Of a stretch of 12,554 nucleotides of DNA, positions 1 through 6,127 are shown piece by piece (within the stretch, counting starts at the first letter, position 1; every line of letters begins with the position of its first letter). Source of the DNA: an uncultured Oscillospiraceae bacterium. GTDB taxonomy: Bacteria; Bacillota; Clostridia; Oscillospirales; Oscillospiraceae. The notes beneath the pieces are model-generated. The model was not told where the DNA came from. It was given only the letters and a program-made list of their open reading frames with translations, and did no database searches. The stretch spans positions 1 through 12,554 of the forward strand of contig CAJTOM010000072.1 in the NCBI GenBank assembly GCA_910577915.1, given 5' to 3'. Made by a program: the position numbers and the translations under genes.

Positions 1-176
1 TTGTACGGGTCCATCTTCGTGGGCTTCGGTTCACTTAATGTGTACTCCGGCTTCTGCGGCGATTCCGCGTACCGCTTTGCCGTCCGGGGATCCATGCGGT
101 ACTTCCGGCCCAGCTCCGCATAGCTCAGCCCTTTTTGTCTGTCACTTCGGATATCCATCCACTGTGCTCCTTTCAT
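1..176 (-). CDS. istA: IS21-family transposase IstA, N-terminal part (runs off left edge)
   Basis: The minus-strand reading frame opens with ATG at 176 behind a purine-rich RBS (GGGAGAG, about 183-188) and stays open to the window edge, giving 58 codons. The protein starts MKGAQWMDIRSDRQKG, then has a helix-turn-helix (about residues 15-35, GLSYAELGRKYRMDPRTAKR), followed by the Pro/Lys linker KPTKMDPY. An N-terminal HTH followed by a P/K linker and a K-x-DPY motif is the usual start of IstA, the DDE transposase of IS21-family elements. IstA cuts and joins the element ends, with IstB as its ATPase helper. The catalytic DDE domain and istB would lie left of the window, so I cannot tell whether the element is intact. 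Family assignment is by motif recognition only. Confidence 0.75.
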   Translation of the reverse strand, partial: MKGAQWMDIRSDRQKGLSYAELGRKYRMDPRTAKRYAESPQKPEYTLSEPKPTKMDPY

Positions 177-275
177 TTTCTCTCTCCCTTCCCCGGCTCT
201 TTCTCGCCCTGATTGGGAGTCTATCTTTTTCCCTTCATCTCCGCCACTAAACTACATTTTTTCCTCGGCGTTTTT

Positions 276-428
276 TTACATTTTATCACTGGCGATGACA
301 ACAACCTCATCACTGGCTTGCAGCAGATCAGCATAGGCATACTGGATAGCATCATATGTCCTGCACACCTCAGCACACTTACCAATCACCCTCTTCTCAC
401 ATCGCCCCTTGAAGTTCTTTTTCCTCAT
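276..428 (-). CDS. 50-aa ORF of unknown function upstream of istA
   Basis: ATG at 428 lies behind a good RBS (GGGGAGG about 9 nt upstream) and the frame stops at TAA 276-278, 50 codons later. The peptide is basic and Cys-containing at the start (MRKKNFKGRCEKR), then reads VCRTYDAIQYAYADLLQ and ends VVVIASDKM. I do not recognise a domain. It lies 99 bp upstream of the istA start on the same strand, inside what looks like the IS21 leader, so it is probably a passenger or leader ORF of the element, or the stub of a longer truncated gene. The RBS and ordinary amino-acid composition favour real translation. No function is claimed. Confidence 0.45.
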   Translation of the reverse strand: MRKKNFKGRCEKRVIGKCAEVCRTYDAIQYAYADLLQASDEVVVIASDKM

Positions 429-616
429 GTTGATAGTCCTCCCCTGTGGGAACACTCTGCCAGTTTCCCAAAAGCAGTCCCCAAAAATGAAGTCAACTCA
501 ATTTGGGGGAATTGGGGCCTGTCCTTTTTGGGAAGTGCAATTGCTCAAGTCCCCTGTTTGCAAGGGTTTCAAGCCAGTTGCCATTTCCCCAAAAATCCAA
601 TCTGGGAATATCACCA
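429..616. repeat. Presumed terminal region of the IS21-like element, with internal direct repeats
   Basis: No gene is seen here. Two diverged direct copies share the blocks GCCAGTT and TCCCCAAAAAT: 459-488 and 573-596. The 11-base TCCCCAAAAAT block is identical at 478-488 and 586-596. IS21-family ends normally carry several short repeats that bind the transposase, so these copies fit the upstream end of the istA element. The exact terminus is not defined; the outer copy ends about 20 bp before the neighbouring 249-bp element starts at 617. Confidence 0.4.
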
Positions 617-865
617 TGTCGTAGGGCAATGTGATTTATCCTGTTTGGGGCAAAGTAATTTATCCACCCGGCCCTTGGGCCGGACTGCCCCTACTCCATG
701 GTGATATAATACAGAATATTCCTAAAATCCTTGTGTTAGGCAGGGAAAGGATAGTCCAGAGGACAAAAATAAGACCCTACGTCGTTAGACGCAAGGTCTT
801 ATTTTTCTATGGCGTAGGCTAAGTGTTAATGCCCTACATAGGATAAATCACATTGCCCTACGACA
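617..865. mobile_element. 249-bp MITE-like element with 26-bp perfect terminal inverted repeats
   Basis: Bases 617-642 (starting TGTCGTAGGGCAATGTGA) are the exact reverse complement of 840-865. Inside each end sits a second, diverged 18-mer of the same type. At the left end GGGCAATGTGATTTATCC (624-641) is followed by GGGCAAAGTAATTTATCC (648-665). At the right end, read on the minus strand, the copies lie at 858-841 and 834-817 (GGGCATTAACACTTAGCC). The pitch is 24 bp at both ends. A TGT terminus with multiple internal end repeats resembles IS21-family ends, so this is probably a non-autonomous element moved by an IS21-type transposase. It has no convincing ORF. It contains a GC hairpin (668-683) and an intrinsic terminator (765-806). 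I saw no target-site duplication in the flanks. Confidence 0.7.
765..806. terminator. Bidirectional intrinsic terminator inside the 249-bp element
   Basis: AAAAATAAGACC (765-776) pairs perfectly with GGTCTTATTTTT (795-806), and an inner CGTC/GACG stem lies between them. The A-rich 5' arm and U-rich 3' arm give a U-tract on either strand. On the minus strand it lies about 65 bp downstream of the ppdK stop codon and is the first terminator-like structure there. Confidence 0.75.
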
Positions 866-871
866 AACATC

Positions 872-3508
872 TCACTTCTTCCTGGGCCTCTTAATCGCCG
901 CCTGCGCAGCGGCCAGCCGGGCAATAGGCACGCGGAAGGGGGAGCAGGAGACGTAGGTCAGTCCCACATTGTGGCAGAACTCCACGGTGGAGGGGTCGCC
1001 GCCCTGCTCGCCGCAGATGCCCAGCTTGATGTCGGGGCGGGTCTCCCGGCCCAGCTCGCAGGCCATCTTCACCAGCCGGCCCACGCCCACCTGGTCCAGG
1101 CGGGAGAAGGGATCGGACTCGTAGATCTTCCGGTCATAGTAGCTGGCCAAGAACTTGCCCGCGTCGTCACGGCTGAAGCCGAAGGTCATCTGGGTCAGGT
1201 CGTTGGTGCCGAAGGAGAAGAATTCTGCTTCCTTGGCGATGTCGTCGGCGGTGAGGGCCGCGCGGGGAATCTCGATCATGGTGCCCACCTTGTAGGTCAT
1301 GTCGCTGCCGGCCTCCTGGATGAGCTTCTTGGCCACCTTGTCGATGGTCTTCTTCACGTAGGCCAGCTCCTTGGCCTCGCCCACCAGGGGGACCATGATC
1401 TCAGGGGTGATGCGCCAGGCGGGACGGCGGGAGCGGACCGCCAGGGCGGCCTTGATGATGGCGGCGGTCTGCATCTTGGCAATCTCAGGGTAAGTGATGT
1501 CCAGGCGGCAGCCGCGGTGGCCCATCATGGGGTTGAACTCGTGGAGACTGTCAATGGTGTTGCGCAGCTGCTCCTCGGTGATCTTCATCTCCTTGGCCAG
1601 TGCTTTGATGTCCGCATCTTCGGTGGGCAGGAACTCATGGAGGGGAGGATCCAGGAGGCGGATGGTGACGGGCTTGCCCATCATAGCCTCGTAGATCTCC
1701 TCAAAGTCCTTCTGCTGCATGGGCTCGATCTTGGCCAGGGCCTTCTCCCGCTGCTCCACAGTCTCGGAGACGATCATCTCCCGGATGGCGGCGATGCGCT
1801 CGGGGTCGAAGAACATGTGCTCCGTGCGGCACAGGCCGATGCCCTCCGCGCCGAAGTTCTTGGCCTGACGGGCGTCCTTGGGGGTGTCGGCGTTGGTGCG
1901 GACCTCCAGGGCGCGGAACTTGTCCGCCCAGTTCATAATCCGCTCAAACTCGCCGGAGATCTTGGCCTCGGCGGTGTGCAGACGCTCGCCGTAGATGTTG
2001 CCGGTGGAGCCGTCCAGGCTGATCCAGTCGCCCTCCTTGTACTCCTTGCCGCCCAGGGAGAACTTCTTGTTGGCCTCGTCCATGACGATGTCGCCGCAGC
2101 CGGAGACGCAGCAGGTGCCCATGCCGCGGGCCACGACGGCGGCGTGGCTGGTCATGCCGCCGCGCACGGTGAGGATGCCCCTGGCGAAGTGCATGCCCTC
2201 GATGTCCTCGGGACTGGTCTCCAAGCGGACCAGGATGACCTTGTGGCCCTTGTCCACCCACTCCACCACGTCGTCAGCGGTAAAGACGATCTGACCGGCG
2301 GCGGCGCCGGGGGAGGCGGCCAGGCCCTGGCCCACGGGGGCCACCCGGTCCAGCTCCTCCTTGGGGAAGGTGGGGTGGAGCAGGGAGTCCAGGCTCTTGG
2401 GGTCGATCATGGCCACGGCCTCCTCCTCGCTGATCATGCCCTCGTCCACCAGGTCGCAGGCAATCTTCAGGGCGGCGGCGGCGGTGCGCTTGCCGTTGCG
2501 GGTCTGGAGCATGAAGAGCTTCTTGTTCTCAATGGTGAACTCCATGTCCTGCATATCCCGGTAGTGGTACTCCAGCTTCTGGCTGATGTCCACAAACTGC
2601 TGGTAGGCCTCGGGCATGACCTCGGCCAGCTGGTCAATGGTCTGGGGGGTGCGCACGCCGGCCACCACGTCCTCGCCCTGGGCGTTCATCAGGAACTCGC
2701 CGAAGAGCTTCTTCTCGCCGGTGGCGGGGTTACGGGTGAAGGCCACGCCGGTGCCGGAGGTGTCGCCCATGTTGCCGAAGACCATCTCCTGCACGTTGAC
2801 GGCGGTGCCCCAGGAGGAGGGAATGTCGTTCATGCGGCGGTAGTAGATGGCCCGGGGGTTGTCCCAGGAGCGGAACACGGCGCGCACCGCACCCATGAGC
2901 TGCTCGCGGGCGTCCTGGGGGAACTCCTCGCCGATCTTCTCCTGGTACTCGGCCTTGAACAGCTCGGCCAGCTCCTTGAGATCCTTGGCGGTGAGCTCGG
3001 TATCCAGGGTGACGCCCCGCTTGGCCTTCATGGCGTCGATGAGCTCCTCAAAGTACTTCTTGCCCACCTCCATGACCACGTCGGAGTACATCTGGATGAA
3101 CCGGCGGTAGGAGTCGTAGGCGAAGCGGGGATTCTTGGTCTTCTTGGCAAAGGCCTCCACCACCTGGTCGTTGAGGCCCAGGTTCAGGATGGTGTCCATC
3201 ATGCCGGGCATGGAGGCCCGGGCGCCGGAGCGGACGGAGACCAGCAGGGGGTTGTTCATATCCCCAAACTTCTTGCCGGTCATGTCCTCCAGCTTGGACA
3301 TATACTCCATGATCTCGTCCTGAATCTCGACGTTGATGGTGCGCCCGTCGGTGTAGTACTGGGTGCAGGCCTCGGTGGTGATGGTGAAGCCCCTGGGCAC
3401 GGGCATGCCCAGGTTGGTCATCTCAGCCAGGTTGGCCCCCTTGCCGCCCAGCAACTCGCGCATGTGTTCGTTGCCCTCAGAGAAGAGATAGACAAACTTT
3501 TTGCTCAC
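872..3508 (-). CDS. ppdK: Pyruvate, phosphate dikinase
   Basis: This 878-aa enzyme interconverts pyruvate + ATP + Pi with PEP + AMP + PPi in the cytoplasm. In fermentative clostridia it can run in the pyruvate kinase direction or gluconeogenically. The length matches the clostridial enzyme (about 874 aa). Domains in order are the N-terminal nucleotide-binding part (GGKGANLAEMTNLG near residue 22), the central phosphohistidine domain with RGGMTSHAAVVARG, where the catalytic His is residue 455, and the C-terminal PEP/pyruvate TIM barrel. The barrel carries GLCRTEHMFF, FSFGTNDLTQMTFG and GICGEQGGDP, whose catalytic Cys is residue 832. All key residues are present. The start is GTG at 3508, with AGGAGG at 3520-3525 (11 nt spacing) and a consensus-like promoter just upstream. 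It is transcribed divergently from holB and appears monocistronic, ending 6 bp before the 249-bp element. Confidence 0.97.
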   Translation of the reverse strand: MSKKFVYLFSEGNEHMRELLGGKGANLAEMTNLGMPVPRGFTITTEACTQYYTDGRTINVEIQDEIMEYMSKLEDMTGKKFGDMNNPLLVSVRSGARASMPGMMDTILNLGLNDQVVEAFAKKTKNPRFAYDSYRRFIQMYSDVVMEVGKKYFEELIDAMKAKRGVTLDTELTAKDLKELAELFKAEYQEKIGEEFPQDAREQLMGAVRAVFRSWDNPRAIYYRRMNDIPSSWGTAVNVQEMVFGNMGDTSGTGVAFTRNPATGEKKLFGEFLMNAQGEDVVAGVRTPQTIDQLAEVMPEAYQQFVDISQKLEYHYRDMQDMEFTIENKKLFMLQTRNGKRTAAAALKIACDLVDEGMISEEEAVAMIDPKSLDSLLHPTFPKEELDRVAPVGQGLAASPGAAAGQIVFTADDVVEWVDKGHKVILVRLETSPEDIEGMHFARGILTVRGGMTSHAAVVARGMGTCCVSGCGDIVMDEANKKFSLGGKEYKEGDWISLDGSTGNIYGERLHTAEAKISGEFERIMNWADKFRALEVRTNADTPKDARQAKNFGAEGIGLCRTEHMFFDPERIAAIREMIVSETVEQREKALAKIEPMQQKDFEEIYEAMMGKPVTIRLLDPPLHEFLPTEDADIKALAKEMKITEEQLRNTIDSLHEFNPMMGHRGCRLDITYPEIAKMQTAAIIKAALAVRSRRPAWRITPEIMVPLVGEAKELAYVKKTIDKVAKKLIQEAGSDMTYKVGTMIEIPRAALTADDIAKEAEFFSFGTNDLTQMTFGFSRDDAGKFLASYYDRKIYESDPFSRLDQVGVGRLVKMACELGRETRPDIKLGICGEQGGDPSTVEFCHNVGLTYVSCSPFRVPIARLAAAQAAIKRPRKK

Positions 3509-3564
3509 GTGAACAGATTCCTCCTGATATTAAAATTTTTGCGTATCACGATTTTCAGGCTTTC

Positions 3565-3593
3565 ATTATAGGAGCATTTGGTGTGCTTTGCAA
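3565..3593 (-). promoter_or_regulatory. Sigma-A-type promoter for ppdK
   Basis: Read on the minus strand, TTGCAA (3593-3588) and a perfect TATAAT (3570-3565) are separated by 17 bp. Transcription would start near 3558, leaving a leader of about 50 nt that contains the AGGAGG at 3525-3520. Confidence 0.75.
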
Positions 3594-3638
3594 GAGGTAT
3601 TCTCCAATTTTAAGTGAAATTTACAGAATTTTTTTAAC

Positions 3639-3653
3639 CGGCAACGTTTTCTG
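3639..3653. promoter_or_regulatory. Possible cre-like (CcpA) site between ppdK and holB
   Basis: On the minus strand CAGAAAACGTTGCCG matches the core of the catabolite-responsive element consensus (G-N-AA-N-CG-N-W-N-N-C) but misses outer positions. It lies about 85 bp upstream of the predicted ppdK start site and between the two divergent promoters. CcpA control would suit a PEP/pyruvate enzyme, but the match is weak. Confidence 0.2.
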
Positions 3654-3685
3654 TCACATTGCGCGGCTCTTTTTTCGGATTCCAG

Positions 3686-3715
3686 TTGATTTTTCACAGC
3701 GGACTGTGGTAAAAT
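3686..3715 (+). promoter_or_regulatory. Promoter for holB-ricT with a palindrome in its spacer
   Basis: TTGATT (3686-3691) and TAAAAT (3710-3715) are 18 bp apart, and TGG directly before the -10 gives an extended -10. The spacer holds the inverted repeat CACAG-CGGA-CTGTG (3695-3708), which could be an operator or chance. The promoter lies about 50 bp upstream of the holB GTG. Confidence 0.55.
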
Positions 3716-3765
3716 GAATTTGATTTTGCACCCGGCGCAGCGCGCCGGCGGGGGGAGGCGGGAAC

Positions 3766-4635
3766 GTGAGCGAGGCGCTGACCATACAGGGGGAGCCCCA
3801 GCTGGCCCGCCGTCTGAGAGAGGCGGCGGGCCGGGACGCGCTGGGCCATGCCCTCATTTTCAGCGGCCGGGGCGACCTGGCCGGCGCGGCCCGGTTTGCC
3901 GCCGCGGCTATGGAGTGCCAGGGCGGGGACCGGCCCTGCGGCCAGTGCCCCCCCTGCCGGAAGGTGCTGCGGGGCATCCATCCGGACGTGACGGCCGTGG
4001 AGGACCCCCACCACAAGTCCATCTCTGTGGAGGTGCTGCGGGGGGTGGTGGCGGACGCCTGGGTGCTGCCCAACGAGGGGCGGCGCAAGATTTACCTCTT
4101 CCCCGACTGCGGCCTGCTGGAGCCCAGGGCCCAGAACGTGCTGCTGAAGGTGCTGGAGGACGGGCCGCCCCACGCGGCCTTCCTCCTGTGCGCGGCCAAC
4201 AGCGCCGCGCTGCTGCCAACGATCCGCTCGCGGGCGGAGGAGTGGCGTCTGTCCCCCACCCAGGAGACAGACGGCGCGGACCCCCGCGCCCGCCAGTTGT
4301 GCGAGCTGCTGTGCCGGCGGCAGCCGGCGGACGTCGCAGCCTTCTGCGCCCGGCTGGAGGGCGGGAAGCTGGGCCGCGAGGAGCTGCGCGCCCTGCTCTC
4401 CGACGCAAGGGATCTGACGGCCGCCGGTCTGGCGGCCGCCTGCGGCGCGGGCGGGGACGAGCTGTCCTGCCGCCTGGCGGCGGCCCTGGGCGGGCCGGGG
4501 CTCTCCGCGGCGGCGGAGATTTTTGACACGTATATCCGGATGTGCGCCTACAACATCGGCGTGGGGCATGTGACGGGAGCGCTGGCGGCGGCCCTGACCG
4601 GCGTATCGGAGCAGCCGCCGGGCCGCCGGCGGTGA
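3766..4635 (+). CDS. holB: DNA polymerase III subunit delta' (clamp loader)
   Basis: This 289-aa protein is the delta' subunit of the clamp-loader complex, an AAA+-fold protein that helps load the beta clamp during replication. Recognisable parts are the GHALIFSGRGDLAGAARF block (about 27-44), where the P-loop is degenerate as expected for delta', and four Cys (51, 58, 61, 64; CQGGDRPCGQCPPCRKV) forming the usual zinc module. HPDVTAVED and NVLLKVLEDGPPHAAFLL (about 124-141) follow, then TIRSRAEEW at the sensor-1/SRC position, here SRA instead of SRC. The C-terminal part is the Ala/Leu-rich helical collar. The GTG start at 3766 is supported by GGGAGG (3753-3758, 7 nt spacing). It is followed 79 bp later by ricT, the same order as holB-yaaT in Bacillus. 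At 289 aa it is slightly short for the family. Confidence 0.88.
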   Translation: MSEALTIQGEPQLARRLREAAGRDALGHALIFSGRGDLAGAARFAAAAMECQGGDRPCGQCPPCRKVLRGIHPDVTAVEDPHHKSISVEVLRGVVADAWVLPNEGRRKIYLFPDCGLLEPRAQNVLLKVLEDGPPHAAFLLCAANSAALLPTIRSRAEEWRLSPTQETDGADPRARQLCELLCRRQPADVAAFCARLEGGKLGREELRALLSDARDLTAAGLAAACGAGGDELSCRLAAALGGPGLSAAAEIFDTYIRMCAYNIGVGHVTGALAAALTGVSEQPPGRRR

Positions 4636-4679
4636 GGGGGCGGCCGCCCTTTCGGCTCCTCCGCAGAAGAATTTTATAC

Positions 4680-4697
4680 CCGCGCCCTCCGGCGCGG
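4680..4697 (+). promoter_or_regulatory. Hairpin in the holB-ricT intergenic leader
   Basis: CCGCGCC-CTCC-GGCGCGG forms a perfect 7-bp stem with a 4-nt loop. It has no U-tract, so it is not an intrinsic terminator, and it ends only 6 nt before the ricT RBS. A similarly placed hairpin (3732-3748, CCGGCGC-AGC-GCGCCGG) sits just before the holB RBS, and both are preceded by an ATTTT-NN-ACCC motif. It may affect mRNA stability or translation initiation; this is inference. Confidence 0.35.
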
Positions 4698-4714
4698 AGA
4701 ATCGAGGATAACCA

Positions 4715-6001
4715 ATGGCAGAAGTGATCAGCGTCCGCTTTCGCGGCGGCTCCAAGAACTATTACTTTGACCCGAAGGGCCTCCAGGTGGAGCCCGACAC
4801 CTACGTGGTGGTGGAAACCGCCCAGGGCATTGAGTACGCCCGGTGCGTGGAGGGCAACCACGAGGTACCCGACCAGAGCGTGGTCCAGCCCCTGCGGGGC
4901 GTGGCGCGTATCGCCACGGACAACGACCACAAGGCCGCCGCCTACAACCGCAAGCGGGAGCAGGAGGCCTTCGCCATCTGCGAGAAAAAAATCGCCGCCC
5001 ATCACCTGGAGATGAAGCTGGTCAGCGTGGAGTGCGGCTTCGAGGGCAACAAAATCATCTTCTTTTTCACCGCCGAGGGGCGGGTGGACTTCCGGGAGCT
5101 GGTCCGGGATCTGGCCAGCGTGTTCCGTGCCCGCATTGAGCTGCGGCAGATCGGCGTGCGGGACGAGGCCAAGATGCTGGGGGGCATCGGCATCTGCGGC
5201 CGCCCCCTGTGCTGCAGCCAGTTTCTGGATGAGTTCATCCCCGTGTCCATCAAAATGGCCAAGACCCAGAATCTCAGCCTGAACCCCACCAAGATCTCCG
5301 GCACCTGCGGGCGGCTCATGTGCTGTCTGAAGTACGAGCAGGCCGCCTACGAGGAGGCCTCCAAGCGGATGCCCAAGGCCGAGAGCTTCGTGGACACCCC
5401 CGACGGCGTGGGCAACGTCAGCAGCGTCGACCTGCTCCAGGACCGGGTCCAGGTCCGGCTCGACAGCGCCCCCGAGTCCCCCAGGCGCTACCAGAGCGGG
5501 GAGATCCGGGTCCTGCGCAACGGCAAGGGCAGCCGGGAGGGCATCGAGATCCCCGCAGAGCGCCCCCGGCGCATCACGCCGGAGCCCCAGGAGGAGCTCC
5601 CCCTCTCCCGGTTCAGCCGCCGGCCCTCCGCCGCCCCCAAGGGAGCCATCCCGGTCCCCTCCGTCCTCGCCCCGGACAAGCCTGAGGAGCCGGAGCGCCG
5701 CTCCCGCAGCCGCCGCCGTCCCAAGGGAAAGGACAAGCCCAAGGCAGCGCCCCAGCGCAGCCCCCAGGCCCAGCAGCGCGCCCCTAAGCCCCAGAAGGCC
5801 CCGGCAGATCCGCCGAGCATCGGCCCGGCCTGGCTCAACCGGGCGGAGAAGCTGCCGGTCCGGCCCGCAGCGGATACCACGGCGGAGAAGAAGGCCGCCG
5901 CCGACCGAGCCGCCCGCCAGCAGCCCTCCGGCGAGAACCGGGAGGGCAAGCGCCGCCACCGCAGCCGCCGTCCCAAGGGGAAGAGCGGCGCGGAGAGCTG
6001 A
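4715..6001 (+). CDS. ricT: Regulatory iron-sulfur complex subunit RicT (PSP1 domain) with long basic tail
   Basis: This 428-aa protein has a PSP1-domain core over about residues 1-220. Two Cys clusters, GGIGICGRPLCCSQF (Cys161, 166, 167) and SGTCGRLMCCLKYE (Cys198, 203, 204), are the hallmark of RicT/YaaT. In Bacillus subtilis RicT forms the Ric complex with RicA and RicF; it binds Fe-S clusters and stimulates RNase Y-dependent mRNA processing. The typical protein is about 275 aa. This one adds roughly 150 residues rich in Pro, Arg, Lys and Ala that look disordered, with RSRRRPKGK near 334 and a closely similar RSRRPKGK near 416. The ATG start has GAGG at 4704-4707. The position directly after holB is the conserved Firmicute arrangement. 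The start and core call are firm; the function of the tail is unknown. Confidence 0.92.
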   Translation: MAEVISVRFRGGSKNYYFDPKGLQVEPDTYVVVETAQGIEYARCVEGNHEVPDQSVVQPLRGVARIATDNDHKAAAYNRKREQEAFAICEKKIAAHHLEMKLVSVECGFEGNKIIFFFTAEGRVDFRELVRDLASVFRARIELRQIGVRDEAKMLGGIGICGRPLCCSQFLDEFIPVSIKMAKTQNLSLNPTKISGTCGRLMCCLKYEQAAYEEASKRMPKAESFVDTPDGVGNVSSVDLLQDRVQVRLDSAPESPRRYQSGEIRVLRNGKGSREGIEIPAERPRRITPEPQEELPLSRFSRRPSAAPKGAIPVPSVLAPDKPEEPERRSRSRRRPKGKDKPKAAPQRSPQAQQRAPKPQKAPADPPSIGPAWLNRAEKLPVRPAADTTAEKKAAADRAARQQPSGENREGKRRHRSRRPKGKSGAES

Positions 6002-6020
6002 AGGTTTATATGTATAAAGC

Positions 6021-6064
6021 AGGGACGGCATCCCGGCCAGCGAGCCCGGGATGCCGTCCCTTTA
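6021..6064 (+). terminator. Intrinsic terminator after ricT
   Basis: AGGGACGGCATCCCGG (6021-6036) pairs perfectly over 16 bp with 6046-6061 around a 9-nt loop, followed by TTTAT. It lies 20 bp past the ricT stop, ending the holB-ricT unit. It may also act on the opposite strand for the convergent M16 gene, although the U-tract there is weaker. Confidence 0.85.
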
Positions 6065-6127
6065 TCTGTGCCCTCCGCCGCCACGGGAGCGGCGGCGCAT
6101 ACTCGGATAAAGCAGGAGCTCAATCCG

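Noticed and set aside
213..704. Plus-strand open frame through the IS end and the 249-bp element
   Set aside because: It crosses a transposon boundary and inverted repeats, has no RBS, and its peptide is unlike any protein I recognise.
608..707. 11-bp inverted repeat (608-618 against 697-707) containing ATATCACCAT
   Set aside because: It straddles the left boundary of the 249-bp element and has no matching partner elsewhere; chance is a fair explanation.
617..865. Inverted repeats considered as a CRISPR or tRNA-type structure
   Set aside because: There are only two copies per end, in inverted orientation and without spacer-repeat periodicity, and no cloverleaf can be drawn.
971..3571. A very long open frame antisense to ppdK (about 866 codons)
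   Set aside because: Its Gly/Leu/His/Val-rich composition is that of the reverse complement of a GC-rich gene. It has no recognisable motif, and ppdK is unambiguous on the other strand.
3908..6031. Long minus-strand open frame across holB and ricT
   Set aside because: It is low-complexity Arg/Pro/Ala/Gly translation expected opposite GC-rich genes. holB and ricT have clear family motifs and starts on the plus strand.
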